The position numbers and the translations under genes were made by a program. Shown in pieces: positions 35,572-46,595 of a stretch of 64,000 nt of DNA (position 1 is the first letter of the stretch; every line of letters starts with the position of its first letter). The stretch is from assembly GCF_002953195.1 (NCBI RefSeq), contig NZ_CP026377.1:3906001-3970000 (forward strand). The letters run 5' to 3'. The notes below the pieces were generated by a model. That model was not told where the DNA came from. It was given only the letters and a program-made list of their open reading frames with translations, and made no database searches. Source of the stretch: Mixta gaviniae. GTDB taxonomy: Bacteria > Pseudomonadota > Gammaproteobacteria > Enterobacterales > Enterobacteriaceae.

Positions 35572-35743
35572 TGACCTACCATAATATGATGAGTACGGTC
35601 TGCCGCGCTGGCTTAGCCTTGAACCAGATAATGCACGGCAACGCGTGAGTTGTATCCTTATCTGGAGTCTAACAGACTCAGAGAACAATTTCGCAGTAGC
35701 CGCGTAACCTGATAGCATTAGCCTCTTTTTCAGGAGCCTGATA

Positions 35744-36289
35744 ATGACGAAACACCCCGAAGAGTGGCTCGACGACGTACCGGATAATCACGAAGAAGAA
35801 GATGAAGAGATCATCTGGGTCAGTAAGAGTGAGATTAAACGTGACGCCGAAGAGCTGAAACGCCTCGGCGCGGAGATAGTGGAACTGGGGAAAAACTCCC
35901 TCGACCGCTTGCCGCTGGACGAAGAGCTGCGTGACGCCATTGAGCTGGCGCAGCGCATTAAGAAAGAGGGCCGCCGCCGTCAGCTGCAGCTGATCGGCAA
36001 ACTGCTGCGCGCGCGCGATCCCGATCCGATCTACCAGGCGCTGGATAAGCTGAAGAACCGGCATAACCAGCAGGTGGCGCTGTTCCACAAGCTGGAAGCG
36101 ATGCGCGATCGTCTGGTGGAACAGGGCGACGACGCGATTGCCGAGGTGCTGAACCTCTACCCACACGCCGATCGTCAGCAGCTGCGCAGCATGATCCGCA
36201 ACGCGCAGAAAGAGAAAGCAGCCAATAAGCCGCCCAAGGCCTATCGGCAGATCTTCCAGTATCTGCGCGAACTGGCGGAAACGGTCTGA
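35744..36289 (+). CDS. darP: 50S ribosome maturation factor DarP (YjgA)
   Basis: 181 residues, highly charged and almost all helical, starting with an acidic stretch ([20 protein letters not shown]). It matches E. coli YjgA/DarP in length and sequence ([25 protein letters not shown]). DarP binds late 50S intermediates and helps form the active centre and the helix around the peptidyl transferase. The ATG at 35744 follows CAGGAGCCTGATA. Confidence 0.93.
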   Translation: MTKHPEEWLDDVPDNHEEEDEEIIWVSKSEIKRDAEELKRLGAEIVELGKNSLDRLPLDEELRDAIELAQRIKKEGRRRQLQLIGKLLRARDPDPIYQALDKLKNRHNQQVALFHKLEAMRDRLVEQGDDAIAEVLNLYPHADRQQLRSMIRNAQKEKAANKPPKAYRQIFQYLRELAETV

Positions 36290-36299
36290 CCGCCGCCGC

Positions 36300-36365
36300 G
36301 TTACGCCCTTGCCACCGGGCGTAACCGGCCCGCTTCTCTCTGCCCGCGCCTTTCACGACGCGGGC
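36300..36365. terminator. Two hairpins between convergent darP and mpl
   Basis: GTTACGCCC/GGGCGTAAC (36300-36325, 9-bp stem) and GCCCGCG/CGCGGGC (36342-36365). Neither has a long T tract. They lie where both transcripts must end. Confidence 0.4.
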
Positions 36366-36378
36366 GGCTAATCCGCGA

Positions 36379-37734
36379 CTATTTCCCCAGGCGATCCAGC
36401 AGCTTCTGATGAATGCCGCCAAAGCCGCCGTTACTCATCACCAGAATATAGTCGCCCGAATGCGCGTGCTTAGCGATGGTCTCTACCAGCGCATCGATAT
36501 CGGCGCTCCAGAAGGCGGGCTGAATGCAGGCGTCCGCCACTTCCGCCACCTGCCACGGAATGTGGTGCGGCTGATAGAGGAACACTTCGTCGGCGCGGCC
36601 CAGCGCGGGGGCCAAATCCTCTTTGCTGACGCCAAGCTTCATGGTGTTGGAGCGCGGCTCCAGCACGGCGAGGATGCGCGCGGTGCCGCCGACCTTGCTG
36701 CGCAGCGCCGCCAGCGTCGCCAGAATCGCCGTCGGGTGATGCGCGAAATCATCGTACACTTTGATGCCGTTCGCTTCGCCGCGCAGCTCCAGGCGACGAC
36801 GGGCGTTGATAAACTCATCCAGCGCGCGTCCGGCGTCTTCCGGCTTCACGCCGACATGGCGCGCCGCCGCGATCGCCATCAGGCCGTTATGCATGTTATG
36901 TTCGCCGACCAGCGACCAGTTCACTTCCGCGACGCGTTCGCCATCCAGCCAGGCTTCCCAGCGCGACGCGTCCGGCGTCAGCTTTTTCGCCTGCCAGCGA
37001 CCATGTTCGCCGACGCTCTCCTGCTCGCTCCAGCAGCCCATCGCCATCACCTGCTTCAGGTTGGCATCATGCTCCGGCAGCAGAATTTTGCCCTGCCCCG
37101 GCACGATGCGCACCAGGTGGTGGAACTGTTTCTGGATCGCGCGCAGATCGTCAAAAATATCGGCGTGGTCGAACTCAAGGTTATTGAGGATCAGCGTGCG
37201 CGGGCAGTAGTGAACGAATTTAGAGCGCTTATCGAAAAAGGCGCAGTCATACTCATCCGCCTCAATCACGAAGAATGGGCTTTTTCCTAAAGTGGCGGAG
37301 ACTGAGAAATTCCCCGGCACGCCGCCGATCACAAAGCCCGGTTCCAGCCCGCAGGCCTGTAGAATCCACGCTGTCATGCCGGCGGTGGTGGTTTTTCCAT
37401 GGGTGCCGGCAACGGCAATCACCCAGCGGTCGCGCAGCACGAAATCATGCAGCCACTGCGGCCCGGACATATAGGGGATGTTGCGTTCCAGCACCGCTTC
37501 GACACAGGCGTTGCCGCGCGTCATCGCGTTGCCGATAATCACCAGATCCGGCGCCGGATCGAGCTGGCTGGCGTCATAACCCTGAATCAAATCAATGCCT
37601 TGATTCTCAAGCAGCACGCTCATCGGCGGATAAACATTGGCGTCGGAGCCGGTGACTTCATGGCCCATCGCGCGCGCCAGCATCGCCAGCCCGCCCATAA
37701 AGGTGCCACAGATACCAAGGATATGAATACGCAT
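36379..37734 (-). CDS. mpl: UDP-MurNAc:L-Ala-gamma-D-Glu-mDAP ligase Mpl
   Basis: 451 residues of the Mur ligase family. The N-terminal UDP-binding domain starts MRIHILGICGTFMGG, the ATP-binding P-loop is GTHGKTTT (110-117), and the C-terminal domain holds YDDFAHHPTAI and LEPRSNTMKLG. It attaches recycled murein tripeptide to UDP-MurNAc in the peptidoglycan recycling pathway in the cytosol. It is divergent from fbp, as in E. coli. Confidence 0.96.
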   Translation of the reverse strand: MRIHILGICGTFMGGLAMLARAMGHEVTGSDANVYPPMSVLLENQGIDLIQGYDASQLDPAPDLVIIGNAMTRGNACVEAVLERNIPYMSGPQWLHDFVLRDRWVIAVAGTHGKTTTAGMTAWILQACGLEPGFVIGGVPGNFSVSATLGKSPFFVIEADEYDCAFFDKRSKFVHYCPRTLILNNLEFDHADIFDDLRAIQKQFHHLVRIVPGQGKILLPEHDANLKQVMAMGCWSEQESVGEHGRWQAKKLTPDASRWEAWLDGERVAEVNWSLVGEHNMHNGLMAIAAARHVGVKPEDAGRALDEFINARRRLELRGEANGIKVYDDFAHHPTAILATLAALRSKVGGTARILAVLEPRSNTMKLGVSKEDLAPALGRADEVFLYQPHHIPWQVAEVADACIQPAFWSADIDALVETIAKHAHSGDYILVMSNGGFGGIHQKLLDRLGK

Positions 37735-37902
37735 AAAAGGTCCGTTTACGAAAAAGTTCGGGACACAGTGTAGCGCCGAGCGACGCGGGAAGAAACGGAT
37801 TTGGCCTATGGTCTTTGCGGTTCATTCGGCTAAACTGCGATGGCATCCGTTGCAGCTTTGTACCCTATGCTGCTAATCCATCGTAGATTCAGGGATTGTG
37901 TT

Positions 37903-38910
37903 ATGAAAACATTAGGCGAATTTATCGTCGAGAAGCAACACGACTTTCCGCACGCCACTGGTGAACTGACCGCGCTGATTTCCGCTATTAAGCTGGGCGC
38001 TAAAATTATTCATCGCGATATTAATAAAGCCGGTTTGGTTGATATCCTCGGCGCCAGCGGCGTGGAAAACGTGCAGGGCGAGCAGCAGATGAAGCTCGAT
38101 CTGTTCGCCAACGAAAAGCTGAAGGCGGCGCTGAAAGCGCGCGGCATCGTGGCCGGCATCGCTTCTGAGGAAGAAGACGAAATCGTCATTTTCGAAGGCG
38201 TGGAAAACGGTAAGTACGTAGTACTGATGGATCCGCTGGACGGCTCGTCCAATATCGACGTAAACGTTTCCGTCGGGACAATTTTTTCTATCTATCGCCG
38301 CGTGACGCCGCCAGGCACCCCGGTCACTGAAGCGGACTTTATGCAGCCGGGCAACAAGCAGGTCGCCGCCGGCTATGTGGTCTATGGCTCGTCAACCATG
38401 CTGGTTTACACCACCGGCTGCGGCGTCCACGCCTTTACTTACGATCCGTCGCTGGGCGTTTTCTGCCTGAGCCAGGAGCGCATGACTTTCCCGGAGAAGG
38501 GTTACACCTACTCCATTAACGAAGGCAACTACATTCGTTTCCCGCAGGGCGTGAAGAAATACCTTAAGTTCTGTCAGGAAGAAGATAAGGCGACCCACCG
38601 TCCTTATACATCACGCTATATCGGCTCGCTGGTGGCGGATTTCCACCGCAACCTGCTGAAGGGCGGCATCTATCTCTACCCCAGCACCGCCAGCCACCCC
38701 AGCGGCAAGCTGCGTCTGCTCTATGAGTGCAACCCGATGGCGTTCCTCGCCGAACAGGCGGGCGGCAAAGCGAGCGACGGCAAAAACCGTATTCTCGATC
38801 TGCAGCCGGAAGCGCTGCATCAGCGCTGCCCGTTCTTTGTCGGCAACGACGCGATGGTCGAGGATGTCGAGCGCTTTATCCGCGAATATCCGGATAATCA
38901 TCAGGCCTGA
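37903..38910 (+). CDS. fbp: Fructose-1,6-bisphosphatase class 1
   Basis: 335 residues. The inositol-phosphatase-superfamily metal motif DPLDGSSN starts at D110; [10 protein letters not shown] supplies the upstream acidic residues and [20 protein letters not shown] the C-terminal conserved block. It hydrolyses fructose-1,6-bisphosphate in gluconeogenesis and is Mg2+-dependent and AMP-inhibited. The ATG at 37903 ([15 protein letters not shown]) agrees with E. coli; the longer frame from 37840 is leader. Confidence 0.96.
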   Translation: MKTLGEFIVEKQHDFPHATGELTALISAIKLGAKIIHRDINKAGLVDILGASGVENVQGEQQMKLDLFANEKLKAALKARGIVAGIASEEEDEIVIFEGVENGKYVVLMDPLDGSSNIDVNVSVGTIFSIYRRVTPPGTPVTEADFMQPGNKQVAAGYVVYGSSTMLVYTTGCGVHAFTYDPSLGVFCLSQERMTFPEKGYTYSINEGNYIRFPQGVKKYLKFCQEEDKATHRPYTSRYIGSLVADFHRNLLKGGIYLYPSTASHPSGKLRLLYECNPMAFLAEQAGGKASDGKNRILDLQPEALHQRCPFFVGNDAMVEDVERFIREYPDNHQA

Positions 38911-38921
38911 CCATCCCCAAG

Positions 38922-38950
38922 CCGCCTGCTGTCGCAGGCGGTTTTTTTTT
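38922..38950 (+). terminator. Rho-independent terminator of fbp
   Basis: CCGCCTGC/GCAGGCGG stem with loop TGTC, followed by nine T. Confidence 0.88.
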
Positions 38951-39069
38951 GCCGCTGTGACCGTCCCGGCGCGCCGCGTGTCTCCCCTTTCCATCTGCGC
39001 GGCTCGCGCCTGCCCTCATCCGTTGTTATAGTGGCCGCTTCCCTGTTTGGCTTGCATCCGGAGCGTGCG

Positions 39070-39519
39070 ATGACGGCCTATGCCTCTGTTTTAATCTTAA
39101 TTGTACTCGGCGGCCTTAGCCTGCTGGTGCATAACACGGCGGTGACTATCTCTATCGCCATTTTACTGTTGCTGAAGGTAACGCCGCTTTCCCACTTTTT
39201 CCCCTACGTGGAGAAACAGGGTTTGACCCTGGGGATCATCATTTTAACCGTGGGCGTCATGGCGCCGCTGGCCAGCGGCTCGCTGCCGGCCAGCACGCTG
39301 CTGAAATCGTTTCTCGACTGGAAATCGCTGCTGGCGATTGCGGTAGGGATCCTGGTTTCCTGGCTTGGCGGCCGCGGCGTAACGCTGATGAGCAGCCAGC
39401 CGACCATTGTCGGCGGGTTGCTGATCGGCACCATTATCGGCGTGTCGCTGTTTCGCGGCGTGCCGGTGGGGCCGCTGATCGCCGCCGGTCTGGTTTCGCT
39501 GTTTATTTTCAATAAATAG
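39070..39519 (+). CDS. yeaL: UPF0756 (DUF441) membrane protein YeaL
   Basis: 149 residues with four hydrophobic segments and the YeaL-family blocks [32 protein letters not shown] and [18 protein letters not shown]. It is an inner-membrane protein of unknown function. The ATG at 39070 has GGAG six bases upstream and matches the family start, so the frame from 39031 is not used. In E. coli yeaL is elsewhere; its place between fbp and ppa is a local difference. Confidence 0.85.
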   Translation: MTAYASVLILIVLGGLSLLVHNTAVTISIAILLLLKVTPLSHFFPYVEKQGLTLGIIILTVGVMAPLASGSLPASTLLKSFLDWKSLLAIAVGILVSWLGGRGVTLMSSQPTIVGGLLIGTIIGVSLFRGVPVGPLIAAGLVSLFIFNK

Positions 39520-39577
39520 CCGCGGCTGGAGCATTCCGAAAGCGGAAAAAGGGGGCATACTTTCATAATCAGTTGGC

Positions 39578-39583
39578 TATAAT
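39578..39583 (+). promoter_or_regulatory. -10 box of the ppa promoter
   Basis: TATAAT within GGCTATAATAGCC, 38 bases before the ppa start. No clear -35 hexamer 17 bases upstream, so the promoter call rests on the perfect -10. Confidence 0.45.
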
Positions 39584-39621
39584 AGCCGTCACTCAACTTA
39601 TGATGAATGAAGGAAAGCGAG

Positions 39622-40152
39622 ATGAGTTTGAACCTGGTTCCAGCCGGTAAAGACCTGCCAGAAGATATCTATGTCATCATCGAGATCCCGGCCAATGCCG
39701 ATCCGATCAAATATGAAGTAGATAAAGAATCTGGCGCGCTGTTCGTTGACCGCTTTATGTCGACCGCTATGTTCTATCCGTGCAACTACGGCTACATCAA
39801 CCACACCCTCTCCCTGGATGGCGATCCGGTTGACGTGCTGGTTCCGACCCCTTACCCGCTGCAGCCGGGTTCAGTGATCCGCTGCCGTCCGGTCGGCGTG
39901 CTGAAAATGACTGACGAATCTGGCGAAGACGCCAAGCTGGTTGCGGTACCGCATACCAAGCTGTCTAAAGAGTACGATCACATCAAAGATGTGAACGACC
40001 TGCCGGAACTGCTGCGTGCGCAGATCACCCACTTCTTTGAACACTACAAAGATCTGGAAAAAGGCAAGTGGGTTAAAGTCGACGGCTGGGATAACGCTGA
40101 AGCGGCTAAAGAAGAGATCCGCACCTCTTTCGAACGCGCGGCGAAGAAGTAA
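39622..40152 (+). CDS. ppa: Inorganic pyrophosphatase (family I)
   Basis: 176 residues, the same as E. coli Ppa. The active-site signature is visible around [11 protein letters not shown] with metal-binding aspartates, plus [11 protein letters not shown] and the Asp-rich loop. It hydrolyses pyrophosphate with Mg2+ and so drives biosynthesis. The ATG at 39622 follows AAGGAAAGCGAG and matches the known start [15 protein letters not shown]. Codon usage is that of a highly expressed gene. Confidence 0.97.
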   Translation: MSLNLVPAGKDLPEDIYVIIEIPANADPIKYEVDKESGALFVDRFMSTAMFYPCNYGYINHTLSLDGDPVDVLVPTPYPLQPGSVIRCRPVGVLKMTDESGEDAKLVAVPHTKLSKEYDHIKDVNDLPELLRAQITHFFEHYKDLEKGKWVKVDGWDNAEAAKEEIRTSFERAAKK

Positions 40153-40190
40153 TTGCCGCCCGGTGAGTTCGCTCACCGCATCGATACAAA

Positions 40191-40220
40191 AACACCGCCC
40201 CAGAAGGGCGGTGTTTTTTT
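40191..40220. terminator. Bidirectional terminator between ppa and ytfP
   Basis: AACACCGCCC/GGGCGGTGTT, a perfect 10-bp stem with loop CAGAA. T7 follows on the plus strand; five T follow on the minus strand. Confidence 0.85.
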
Positions 40221-40575
40221 ATTCCCCGGATGAGACCTCATCCCTTTGCAGCCAGTCGCCGCTTGAGATGCGCGTCAGCCCGGCGACCGAACGTTGATAC
40301 ACATACAACCAGGCGCTGCCGTACGGCGTCTGAATCAGCTGGCGCTTGTATTCGCCGCCGCTGGTTCGAAGCGCGTCCAGTTCGCCTAACGTACTGGCGT
40401 CAATCCGGTAAACTTCCCCATACACCGAGCCTTCTCCCGGCACGACGCCGGGATAGTGGCCAAGGTTGTAAAGGTCGTAGCCCTCAATCTGATGATCGCC
40501 GAGCCACTGCGCGTTTGTCATCCAGTGACTGTTTCCCTGTTTGCGCCGTAAACTGCCGTAGACAATTATTCGCAT
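40219..40575 (-). CDS. ytfP: Gamma-glutamylcyclotransferase-fold protein YtfP
   Basis: 118 residues of the GGCT/AIG2-like family. The substrate-loop motif VYGSLRRKQGNSHWM is at the start and a Glu in SGGEYKR matches the proposed catalytic acid. The actual reaction of YtfP is not established. It starts two bases after the tamB stop, so it is the last gene of tamA-tamB-ytfP. Confidence 0.9.
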   Translation of the reverse strand: MRIIVYGSLRRKQGNSHWMTNAQWLGDHQIEGYDLYNLGHYPGVVPGEGSVYGEVYRIDASTLGELDALRTSGGEYKRQLIQTPYGSAWLYVYQRSVAGLTRISSGDWLQRDEVSSGE

Positions 40576-40577
40576 TG

Positions 40578-43500
40578 CTAAAACTCAAACTGATAGAGCA
40601 AATCGAGTGCCTGGTCGATGCCGGACACTGCTTCCAAATAGAGTTTGGGCATCAGGCGATAACGCAAGGTTAATGTCGCCAGTGAATCAAAAATGCCAAC
40701 CCCATATTTTACTTGTAGACCCGGCAGCACATAGCCGCTGACCTGCACCTGCTGGCTGTCGCCAACGCCGGCAGTATCAAGGGCAAGATTACTGACGCCA
40801 AAGGTCTCGCCGATTTTACCCACAACCTGCCCACTTTGTGCAACCCCTAAACCGACCAGAGCGGAAGTCAGCGCGTTGCTGTCGCCGTCGGTATCCAGCC
40901 CCTGGCCGCGCAGCAGGTAGGAAAGCGCCTCTTGCTGCGACATTGCCGGGTCGGAGAAAATCTCCGCTTTCGGCTCGTCCGCCAGGCCGGTGACGCGCAG
41001 ACCGGCGGTCACGCCATCCTCAGTCGCCTCCGGATTACGGATCGCTTCCAGGTTGATATAGGGCTGATCCGGCGGCCCGGCGAACTGCAGCTCGCCCTTG
41101 CGCACCAGCAGATCCTGTCCATAGGCGTGGAAGCGGCCGGACGGAATGTTGATCTGGCCGTTCAGCCCCAGGCCGCGCTTATCCTGCACCAGCTTCAGGT
41201 CGCCGTTCAGCTTCGCCTTCAGGCCGAAGGCGCTGAGCCGCACATCGTCGCCGACATGGATAATCAGATTGCTGTTGATCGGGATCGCTGCCGTTTGCGG
41301 CGCCACCGGCTTAAGGTTCTCATCCAGCAGCACCTCATCGGAAGAGACGCCGGTCGCGCTCTGCGGCACCTCCTGCACGATAATACGCGCCCAGGGAACA
41401 TCGACACGGCCATCAAGATTGAACGCGACGGGCGATGCCTCGAAGGTGAGATCCGGCGAGACATCCATGCGCACCATCGGCGGTACTGTAACCCGTACGC
41501 GATCGCCGCGCGCGGCGATGCGGGCGCGCCAGTTATCGAGCTGGCTCCAGTCCGCGTCGCCGTTAAGATTGATCTCCCCTTTCGCTGTCTGAATCAGGCC
41601 TTCCAGCGTCGAACTCATGCCGTTGAACACCATATTGAGACTGGCGCTGGTGAGATCGACCGGCATAAAGCTGCCGTCAACGTCGACGTTGCGCAGCCCC
41701 AGCTGGCCATAAACCTGCGGACGCTGCAGATCGCCACCCAGGCGCAGGCTACTGTTGAGCAGTCCCGCAATCTTTTCGCCGCGCATCAGCGCCGGATTCA
41801 GCAGCGCCAGCGAAATATTGTTGATGTTGATATTGCCCGCCAGGCTGCGGCGGTTTTGCGGATCGCTGATCTGCACTTTACCGTCGAACTGGCCGTTGTT
41901 GGCGATACGCAGCAGCCAGTCCAGTTCAGCGCGGCCGTCGCGCAGGCCGGCGTTGAGGTTCAGGGTATCGAAAGCGATCGGCAGCGCGTTGCCCTGCACA
42001 TCCTGCGTCACCTTCACGCCGCGTCCCTTCAGCGCTACGCGGCCGGTCGGCAGCGAGCCGTCGCTGCGCCAGCTGACGTCGGCATCGCCATTGAACACGC
42101 CCACCAGCTGCGTTTCGTCAGGCAGGAAGGGGCGCAGCATCGCCAGGTCAAAGCGATTCAACTCAACGCGCGCATGCCCTTCCGGCCCCGCCTCAATCGG
42201 CTGCGGCACGCAAAGCTGCGCGTTCGGGTTGCGCCAGCAGTGTGCGCCGATGGTGGCGGTCTGGCGGGCGTTCAGATAGTCAATCGACATGGCGCGCGTC
42301 AGGCGCCATTCGCCGACCGGGGTATTGAAGACAGTGTTGTTCAGCGTACCCTGCCAGCGCTGCTGCTGGCGATCGAAGCTGCCGTTCAACGCCAGCTGGC
42401 CGGAAACCGGATCGCCATCCACCTGCAGCTTCAGCTGGTGCTTTTTCTCGTCGCCATCGGCATCCAGCGTCAGGCGGTTGATGGTCAACGCCGCCTGCTT
42501 CAACCGATCGACGCGCAGCGCCAGCTTGCCGGCCACGCGATCGCTGGAGCGCACATCGCCCTCCAGCCGGACGCGGGCAATGTTCAATTCCTGCCAGCGC
42601 AGGCCGGTCGCCGTGAGATCCGCCAGCAGCTGCGGCGCCTGCAGCGTGCCGCGCGCCTTAATGGTGCCTTTCGCCACGCCGCCAAGGCCGGGCAGCGCAT
42701 TATCGAGATGCGGCGCGTCGACGGTGGCATCCAGATTCAGCGCCTCGCCCAGCTCGCCCTTAACGTTCAGGTTGTTACGGCCCAGCACCAGCTTGATGCC
42801 GGGGATATTCCACTGGTTATAACTGTTGCCGTACAGGGTGCCGTCGGCGGAGACCGCGTTTTGCTTCACCTTGCCGCGCAGCTGCAGTTCCGGCACGCGC
42901 ATCTGCCAGCTACCACCGTAGAGGCTGCCGCGGGTAGTGATTTTGCCGTCCAGCGTAGCCGGCCAGTCGGGATACTGCTGGGCGGTATTGATGCCGCTGA
43001 GCGTCAGTTCGCTGCGCCAGCTGATCGCTTTGCTCCAGTCCACCAGACCGCTGAGATCGGCATGGCCCTTCAGCGCCGAAAGACGCAGCTTATCCAGGCT
43101 GAACTGCTCAACGTTGCCCTTGCCGTCCAGCGCCAGCCCGGCGGGAGGGATTGCCTCGCCCTTCAGTGCCGCGCGTAGCGACATGACATAGTCGGTCGCT
43201 TTGCCGCTAAAGCTGAAGTCGAGATTATCGGCCTGATACTGCGTCGCGCCGGTCAGCGGCCAACGCAGCTGCGGGCTGGTCAGCTTGAGCTGTAGCGGCA
43301 GCCCGGCGGTTGCCAGTTCGGTCTGACCATCCAGCTGCGCGTTGAGCGGGCCGGAAAGGTTGAGCGCCAGCTGAAGCTGCTGACGCATCGCGCCGCCGAG
43401 GGTCATTTTGATCTTCTCCCCTTTCAGCGGCTCTACGTTGAGCGCGCCGTTGAGGGTGAAATCGACCGGCCAGTTATCCGCCAGCCGCGCCTCGCCGTTG

Positions 43501-44348
43501 GCTTTTACCTGCCCCTGCGGCGAATCGATATCCAGCGTTTGCAGCTGCAGCAGGCGATCCTGGGTTTTCGCCTTCAGCAGCAGCCGGTTCACCGCCAGAT
43601 CGGTATCGCCGGTCAGGCGCAGCTGTTCGCCGACAATCTCCTGCACCTCGATATCAAGCGGCAGGCGGAAATCGGGCATGGAAGGTAACAACGGCTGCGC
43701 AAACATCGCCTTCAGCGTTTCGCCCAACGGTTTTTCCTGCGGCGCAGGCTGCTGGACCTTCGGCTGCACCACCTGCTCGTCGGCGACCTGCGCCGCTTTC
43801 GGCAGCGCCACCAGCAGGCTCTGAATATGGGTTGGGGTCAGCGTCAGCGCGCGATCCTGCCACTGTAGCCCACTGGTAAAGTCCAGCAGCGAAATGGCGG
43901 TATCGTCGACTTTGACATTGATATTATGCAGGCTGAGATGGCGCAGCGTGATCGGATAAGGGGTGCTGATCTCGCCGGAACCGCTCTCCTCTTCCGGCGG
44001 CGGCTCGCCGGCGGGGGGCATTTTACTGCTGTCGACCGCCACGTTGACATCCTTCAGCGCAAGGTCGTTAACGCAGAAGGCGGAGTTTTTCAGACAGCCG
44101 AGCTGCACCGCCAGATGGAATTCGCCCGCGTTAACCGTCACGCCCGGCATCTCATACTGCACGCCCTTCAGCGTCAGGTTGCGCCAGCCGCCGTCCACCT
44201 GTTTGATGGACAGCCCCGGCACCCAGCGCGCCGCGCCGTTCAGCAACAGGTGCAGGCCGGGCGTGGTGCCCACCAGCAGCAGCACGCCGCCCAGCAGCAC
44301 CGCCAGAAAGATCAGAATCCCGATCAGGACCTTTTTCCACAGCTTCAT
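40578..44348 (-). CDS. tamB: Translocation and assembly module subunit TamB
   Basis: 1256 residues (E. coli 1259). One N-terminal inner-membrane anchor ([20 protein letters not shown], about 8-27) is followed by a very long beta-rich region and the conserved C-terminal TamB/DUF490 domain (about 900-1256), ending [20 protein letters not shown]. It is a bridge-like AsmA-superfamily protein that spans the periplasm, docks on TamA and takes part in phospholipid transport and autotransporter assembly. Its ATG overlaps the tamA stop (ATGA). Confidence 0.95.
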   Translation of the reverse strand: MKLWKKVLIGILIFLAVLLGGVLLLVGTTPGLHLLLNGAARWVPGLSIKQVDGGWRNLTLKGVQYEMPGVTVNAGEFHLAVQLGCLKNSAFCVNDLALKDVNVAVDSSKMPPAGEPPPEEESGSGEISTPYPITLRHLSLHNINVKVDDTAISLLDFTSGLQWQDRALTLTPTHIQSLLVALPKAAQVADEQVVQPKVQQPAPQEKPLGETLKAMFAQPLLPSMPDFRLPLDIEVQEIVGEQLRLTGDTDLAVNRLLLKAKTQDRLLQLQTLDIDSPQGQVKANGEARLADNWPVDFTLNGALNVEPLKGEKIKMTLGGAMRQQLQLALNLSGPLNAQLDGQTELATAGLPLQLKLTSPQLRWPLTGATQYQADNLDFSFSGKATDYVMSLRAALKGEAIPPAGLALDGKGNVEQFSLDKLRLSALKGHADLSGLVDWSKAISWRSELTLSGINTAQQYPDWPATLDGKITTRGSLYGGSWQMRVPELQLRGKVKQNAVSADGTLYGNSYNQWNIPGIKLVLGRNNLNVKGELGEALNLDATVDAPHLDNALPGLGGVAKGTIKARGTLQAPQLLADLTATGLRWQELNIARVRLEGDVRSSDRVAGKLALRVDRLKQAALTINRLTLDADGDEKKHQLKLQVDGDPVSGQLALNGSFDRQQQRWQGTLNNTVFNTPVGEWRLTRAMSIDYLNARQTATIGAHCWRNPNAQLCVPQPIEAGPEGHARVELNRFDLAMLRPFLPDETQLVGVFNGDADVSWRSDGSLPTGRVALKGRGVKVTQDVQGNALPIAFDTLNLNAGLRDGRAELDWLLRIANNGQFDGKVQISDPQNRRSLAGNININNISLALLNPALMRGEKIAGLLNSSLRLGGDLQRPQVYGQLGLRNVDVDGSFMPVDLTSASLNMVFNGMSSTLEGLIQTAKGEINLNGDADWSQLDNWRARIAARGDRVRVTVPPMVRMDVSPDLTFEASPVAFNLDGRVDVPWARIIVQEVPQSATGVSSDEVLLDENLKPVAPQTAAIPINSNLIIHVGDDVRLSAFGLKAKLNGDLKLVQDKRGLGLNGQINIPSGRFHAYGQDLLVRKGELQFAGPPDQPYINLEAIRNPEATEDGVTAGLRVTGLADEPKAEIFSDPAMSQQEALSYLLRGQGLDTDGDSNALTSALVGLGVAQSGQVVGKIGETFGVSNLALDTAGVGDSQQVQVSGYVLPGLQVKYGVGIFDSLATLTLRYRLMPKLYLEAVSGIDQALDLLYQFEF

Positions 44349-46084
44349 AGTTCAGGCCCCAGTCCGATGTAAAACTGCAATCCATGTTCCTCTTTATCGC
44401 CGATGGGGCGCGCCAGATCGAACTTGATCGGCCCCACGGGCGACTGCCAGCGAACGCCGATGCCGGCGCCGGTTTTGAAGTTGCTCTGCTTGATATCGTT
44501 AACCGCTTCGCCGGAATCGACGAACACCGCGCCCCACCACTTGCCGGTCACGTTGTACTGATACTCCAGCGATCCGGTCGCCAGTTTGGAGGCACCGGTC
44601 AGCTTGCCGTCGTCGTCGCGCGGCGAGATGCCTTTATATTTATAACCGCGGATGCTGCGGTCGCCGCCGGCGAAGAAGCGCAGATCGGGCGGCACTTTTT
44701 CGAAGTCGTTGGTTTCGATCCAGCCGAGGTTGCCACGCGCCACGAAGCGGTGGCGATCCGCCAGCGTGCGGATCCAGACGTTTTGCGCCTGCAACACCAG
44801 GAAATCGACGTCGGAGCCCCAGGTGGTATCGGAAATGTCAACGGAGTAGCGCTGCGAATCGCCCCAGGTGGGCATCAGACCGCCGCGCGAGCGGGTGCGG
44901 TTAACGCTGACGCCGGGATAGATCAGCATGGTGGTATTGGTGACGTTAGCCTGGGTAAAGTGATCCAGGCTCCAGCGCAGGTTAACCGCTTTCTGCCAGC
45001 CGGAGCTGTTATCCCAGTAACGCGACAGCGCCAGCGTCGTGGAATCCGCTTTGGTATCGTTAAGATCGGTGCGCTTCAGCCCGCCCTGCACCAGATAGTA
45101 CTGTTCCAGCGGATTTTTCAGCAGCGGCACTTTATAGCTGAAATCGAGCTGCTGCTCCGGGGCGGAGATGTTGGCGCTGGTGGTCAGGCTGTGGCCGCGT
45201 GAGTTAACCCAGGGCTTGCGCCAGGTGGTTTTCAGGCGCGGGCCGACATCCGTGGAGTAGCCGATACCGGTTTCAATGGTGTTTTCCGTACGCGGCGAGA
45301 CCACGCCGCTGAGCGGCAGCACTTTATCCGGCGTGGTTTTATCGAACTCCGGCGCTACCACCACCGAATTAAACCAGCCGGTGGCCGACAGGCGGCGATT
45401 CAGCTCCGCCAGATCGCGCGAGCTGTAGTAGTCGCCTTTTTTAAACGGCACCAGGTTTTGCAGGTACTCTTCGCGGATTTGCGAGCCTTCGAAGCTCACA
45501 TCGCCGAAGCGGTAGCGTTTGCCGCTGTCGTAATCGAGATCCCAGTAGGCTTCGCGACGCTCAACCGAAACGCCCAGCTGGCTTTTCTTAAAATCGCCGT
45601 CAAAGTAGCCGTTGCGCAGCGCCAGATTGGTGAAACCGCTTTTGAAGCTGTCATACTTGCCATGATTGAGGATGGTGCCGTTTTTTGGCCTTCCCTCTTT
45701 TACCCACTGCTGATAGTCGGCATCGTTGCGCGCGTCGCCGCGCAGGATAATGGTGCTGCCGGCGATTTTCACCGGCTCGCCGGCCGACACCCGCGCGATC
45801 AGCACCGGTCTGCCGCCCTGCGCGGGCGCCGGACGGCTTTCAAAATCGATATCAGGCTCGTAGTAGCCCAGCGCGCGCAAGCCTTCTTCTATCGCTTTTT
45901 TTACGCGCGCGCGGAAACGTCCATCCGCAGTGACCTCATCAGTATCGATGGTGGATAGCCTTGCCCGGACGTTTTTCTGCAGATCCCCGGTTAACCCTTC
46001 AAGCTGTAAGCGGATATTGGCTGCCTGAGCGGCAGGCGCGGCAATCAGCAAACAGGTCATGTAACAGACATGAATTCGTGGCAC
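44345..46084 (-). CDS. tamA: Outer-membrane translocation subunit TamA
   Basis: 579 residues of the Omp85 family. A signal peptide ([21 protein letters not shown]), three POTRA domains (about 22-265) and a 16-strand barrel (about 266-579) are visible; the lid-lock region [18 protein letters not shown] contains the conserved VRG/IRGY-type motif and the protein ends in a barrel strand. The GTG at 46084 is chosen because AGGAG stands five bases upstream; the ATG frame from 46150 reads through untranslated sequence. In E. coli the divergent neighbour is msrA, which is missing here. Confidence 0.94.
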   Translation of the reverse strand: MPRIHVCYMTCLLIAAPAAQAANIRLQLEGLTGDLQKNVRARLSTIDTDEVTADGRFRARVKKAIEEGLRALGYYEPDIDFESRPAPAQGGRPVLIARVSAGEPVKIAGSTIILRGDARNDADYQQWVKEGRPKNGTILNHGKYDSFKSGFTNLALRNGYFDGDFKKSQLGVSVERREAYWDLDYDSGKRYRFGDVSFEGSQIREEYLQNLVPFKKGDYYSSRDLAELNRRLSATGWFNSVVVAPEFDKTTPDKVLPLSGVVSPRTENTIETGIGYSTDVGPRLKTTWRKPWVNSRGHSLTTSANISAPEQQLDFSYKVPLLKNPLEQYYLVQGGLKRTDLNDTKADSTTLALSRYWDNSSGWQKAVNLRWSLDHFTQANVTNTTMLIYPGVSVNRTRSRGGLMPTWGDSQRYSVDISDTTWGSDVDFLVLQAQNVWIRTLADRHRFVARGNLGWIETNDFEKVPPDLRFFAGGDRSIRGYKYKGISPRDDDGKLTGASKLATGSLEYQYNVTGKWWGAVFVDSGEAVNDIKQSNFKTGAGIGVRWQSPVGPIKFDLARPIGDKEEHGLQFYIGLGPEL

Positions 46085-46595
46085 GCTTACTCCTGTTAAT
46101 GTTGCCAAATCCCCACACATTCCCGGGGGACAAATAACATCGCCAACCAACAGGCGCTTATGTCGACGTCAGGTTTGCTTAACAGCATAGCTGCATGCCT
46201 GACGTAACGGCTGAGCGGGCGTCAGGACAAAAAATGCTGTTAATGCAAATTTCGCACGTATTGTCCGCAAACCCGCGCTGCGTTACAACCGGGAATGCTT
46301 ATTCCGTGCGCATCGGTAGTGGAAAGCGTTATTTTCACCGGCGCAGGAGAGCCGCCTGTTTTTTGCGCGCCTTGCCGCTGTCACAGCGCTGGCGGGCGAT
46401 ATGGGGCTGCTGCTATAATCGTCGGCAGCCGTTAACGCGGCTTTTGTCATTCCTTTCTGCCCCGACCCTGCGTGTCGAACCGGCGCAGACATTTTTGGCA
46501 CGGATAGCTCAGCATAGCCGTAAGGTCCGGCGATATCGCGTCGCGCGCGCTGCCCAGGCCAAAAATGACAAGTATCAAAAACCAACGGACTCTAT
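46085..46595 (+). other. tamA-ytfL intergenic region, site of the missing msrA
   Basis: 511 bases. A perfect TATAAT box (46414-46419, context TGCTATAATCG) suggests a promoter for ytfL. No recognisable msrA remnant was found: no GCFWG-type motif in any frame. A 135-codon frame at 46195-46602 is Arg/Cys-rich and does not resemble a protein. A pyrimidine-rich stretch and an ATAGCTCAG word near 46505 do not form a tRNA. Confidence 0.5.

Noticed and set aside
40932..43178. 748-codon open frame antisense to tamB
   Set aside because: Arg/Gln/Ala-rich shadow of tamB; tamB is complete and matches its family.
46500..46570. tRNA-like word ATAGCTCAG upstream of ytfL
   Set aside because: No acceptor stem, anticodon stem or TTC loop can be formed around it.
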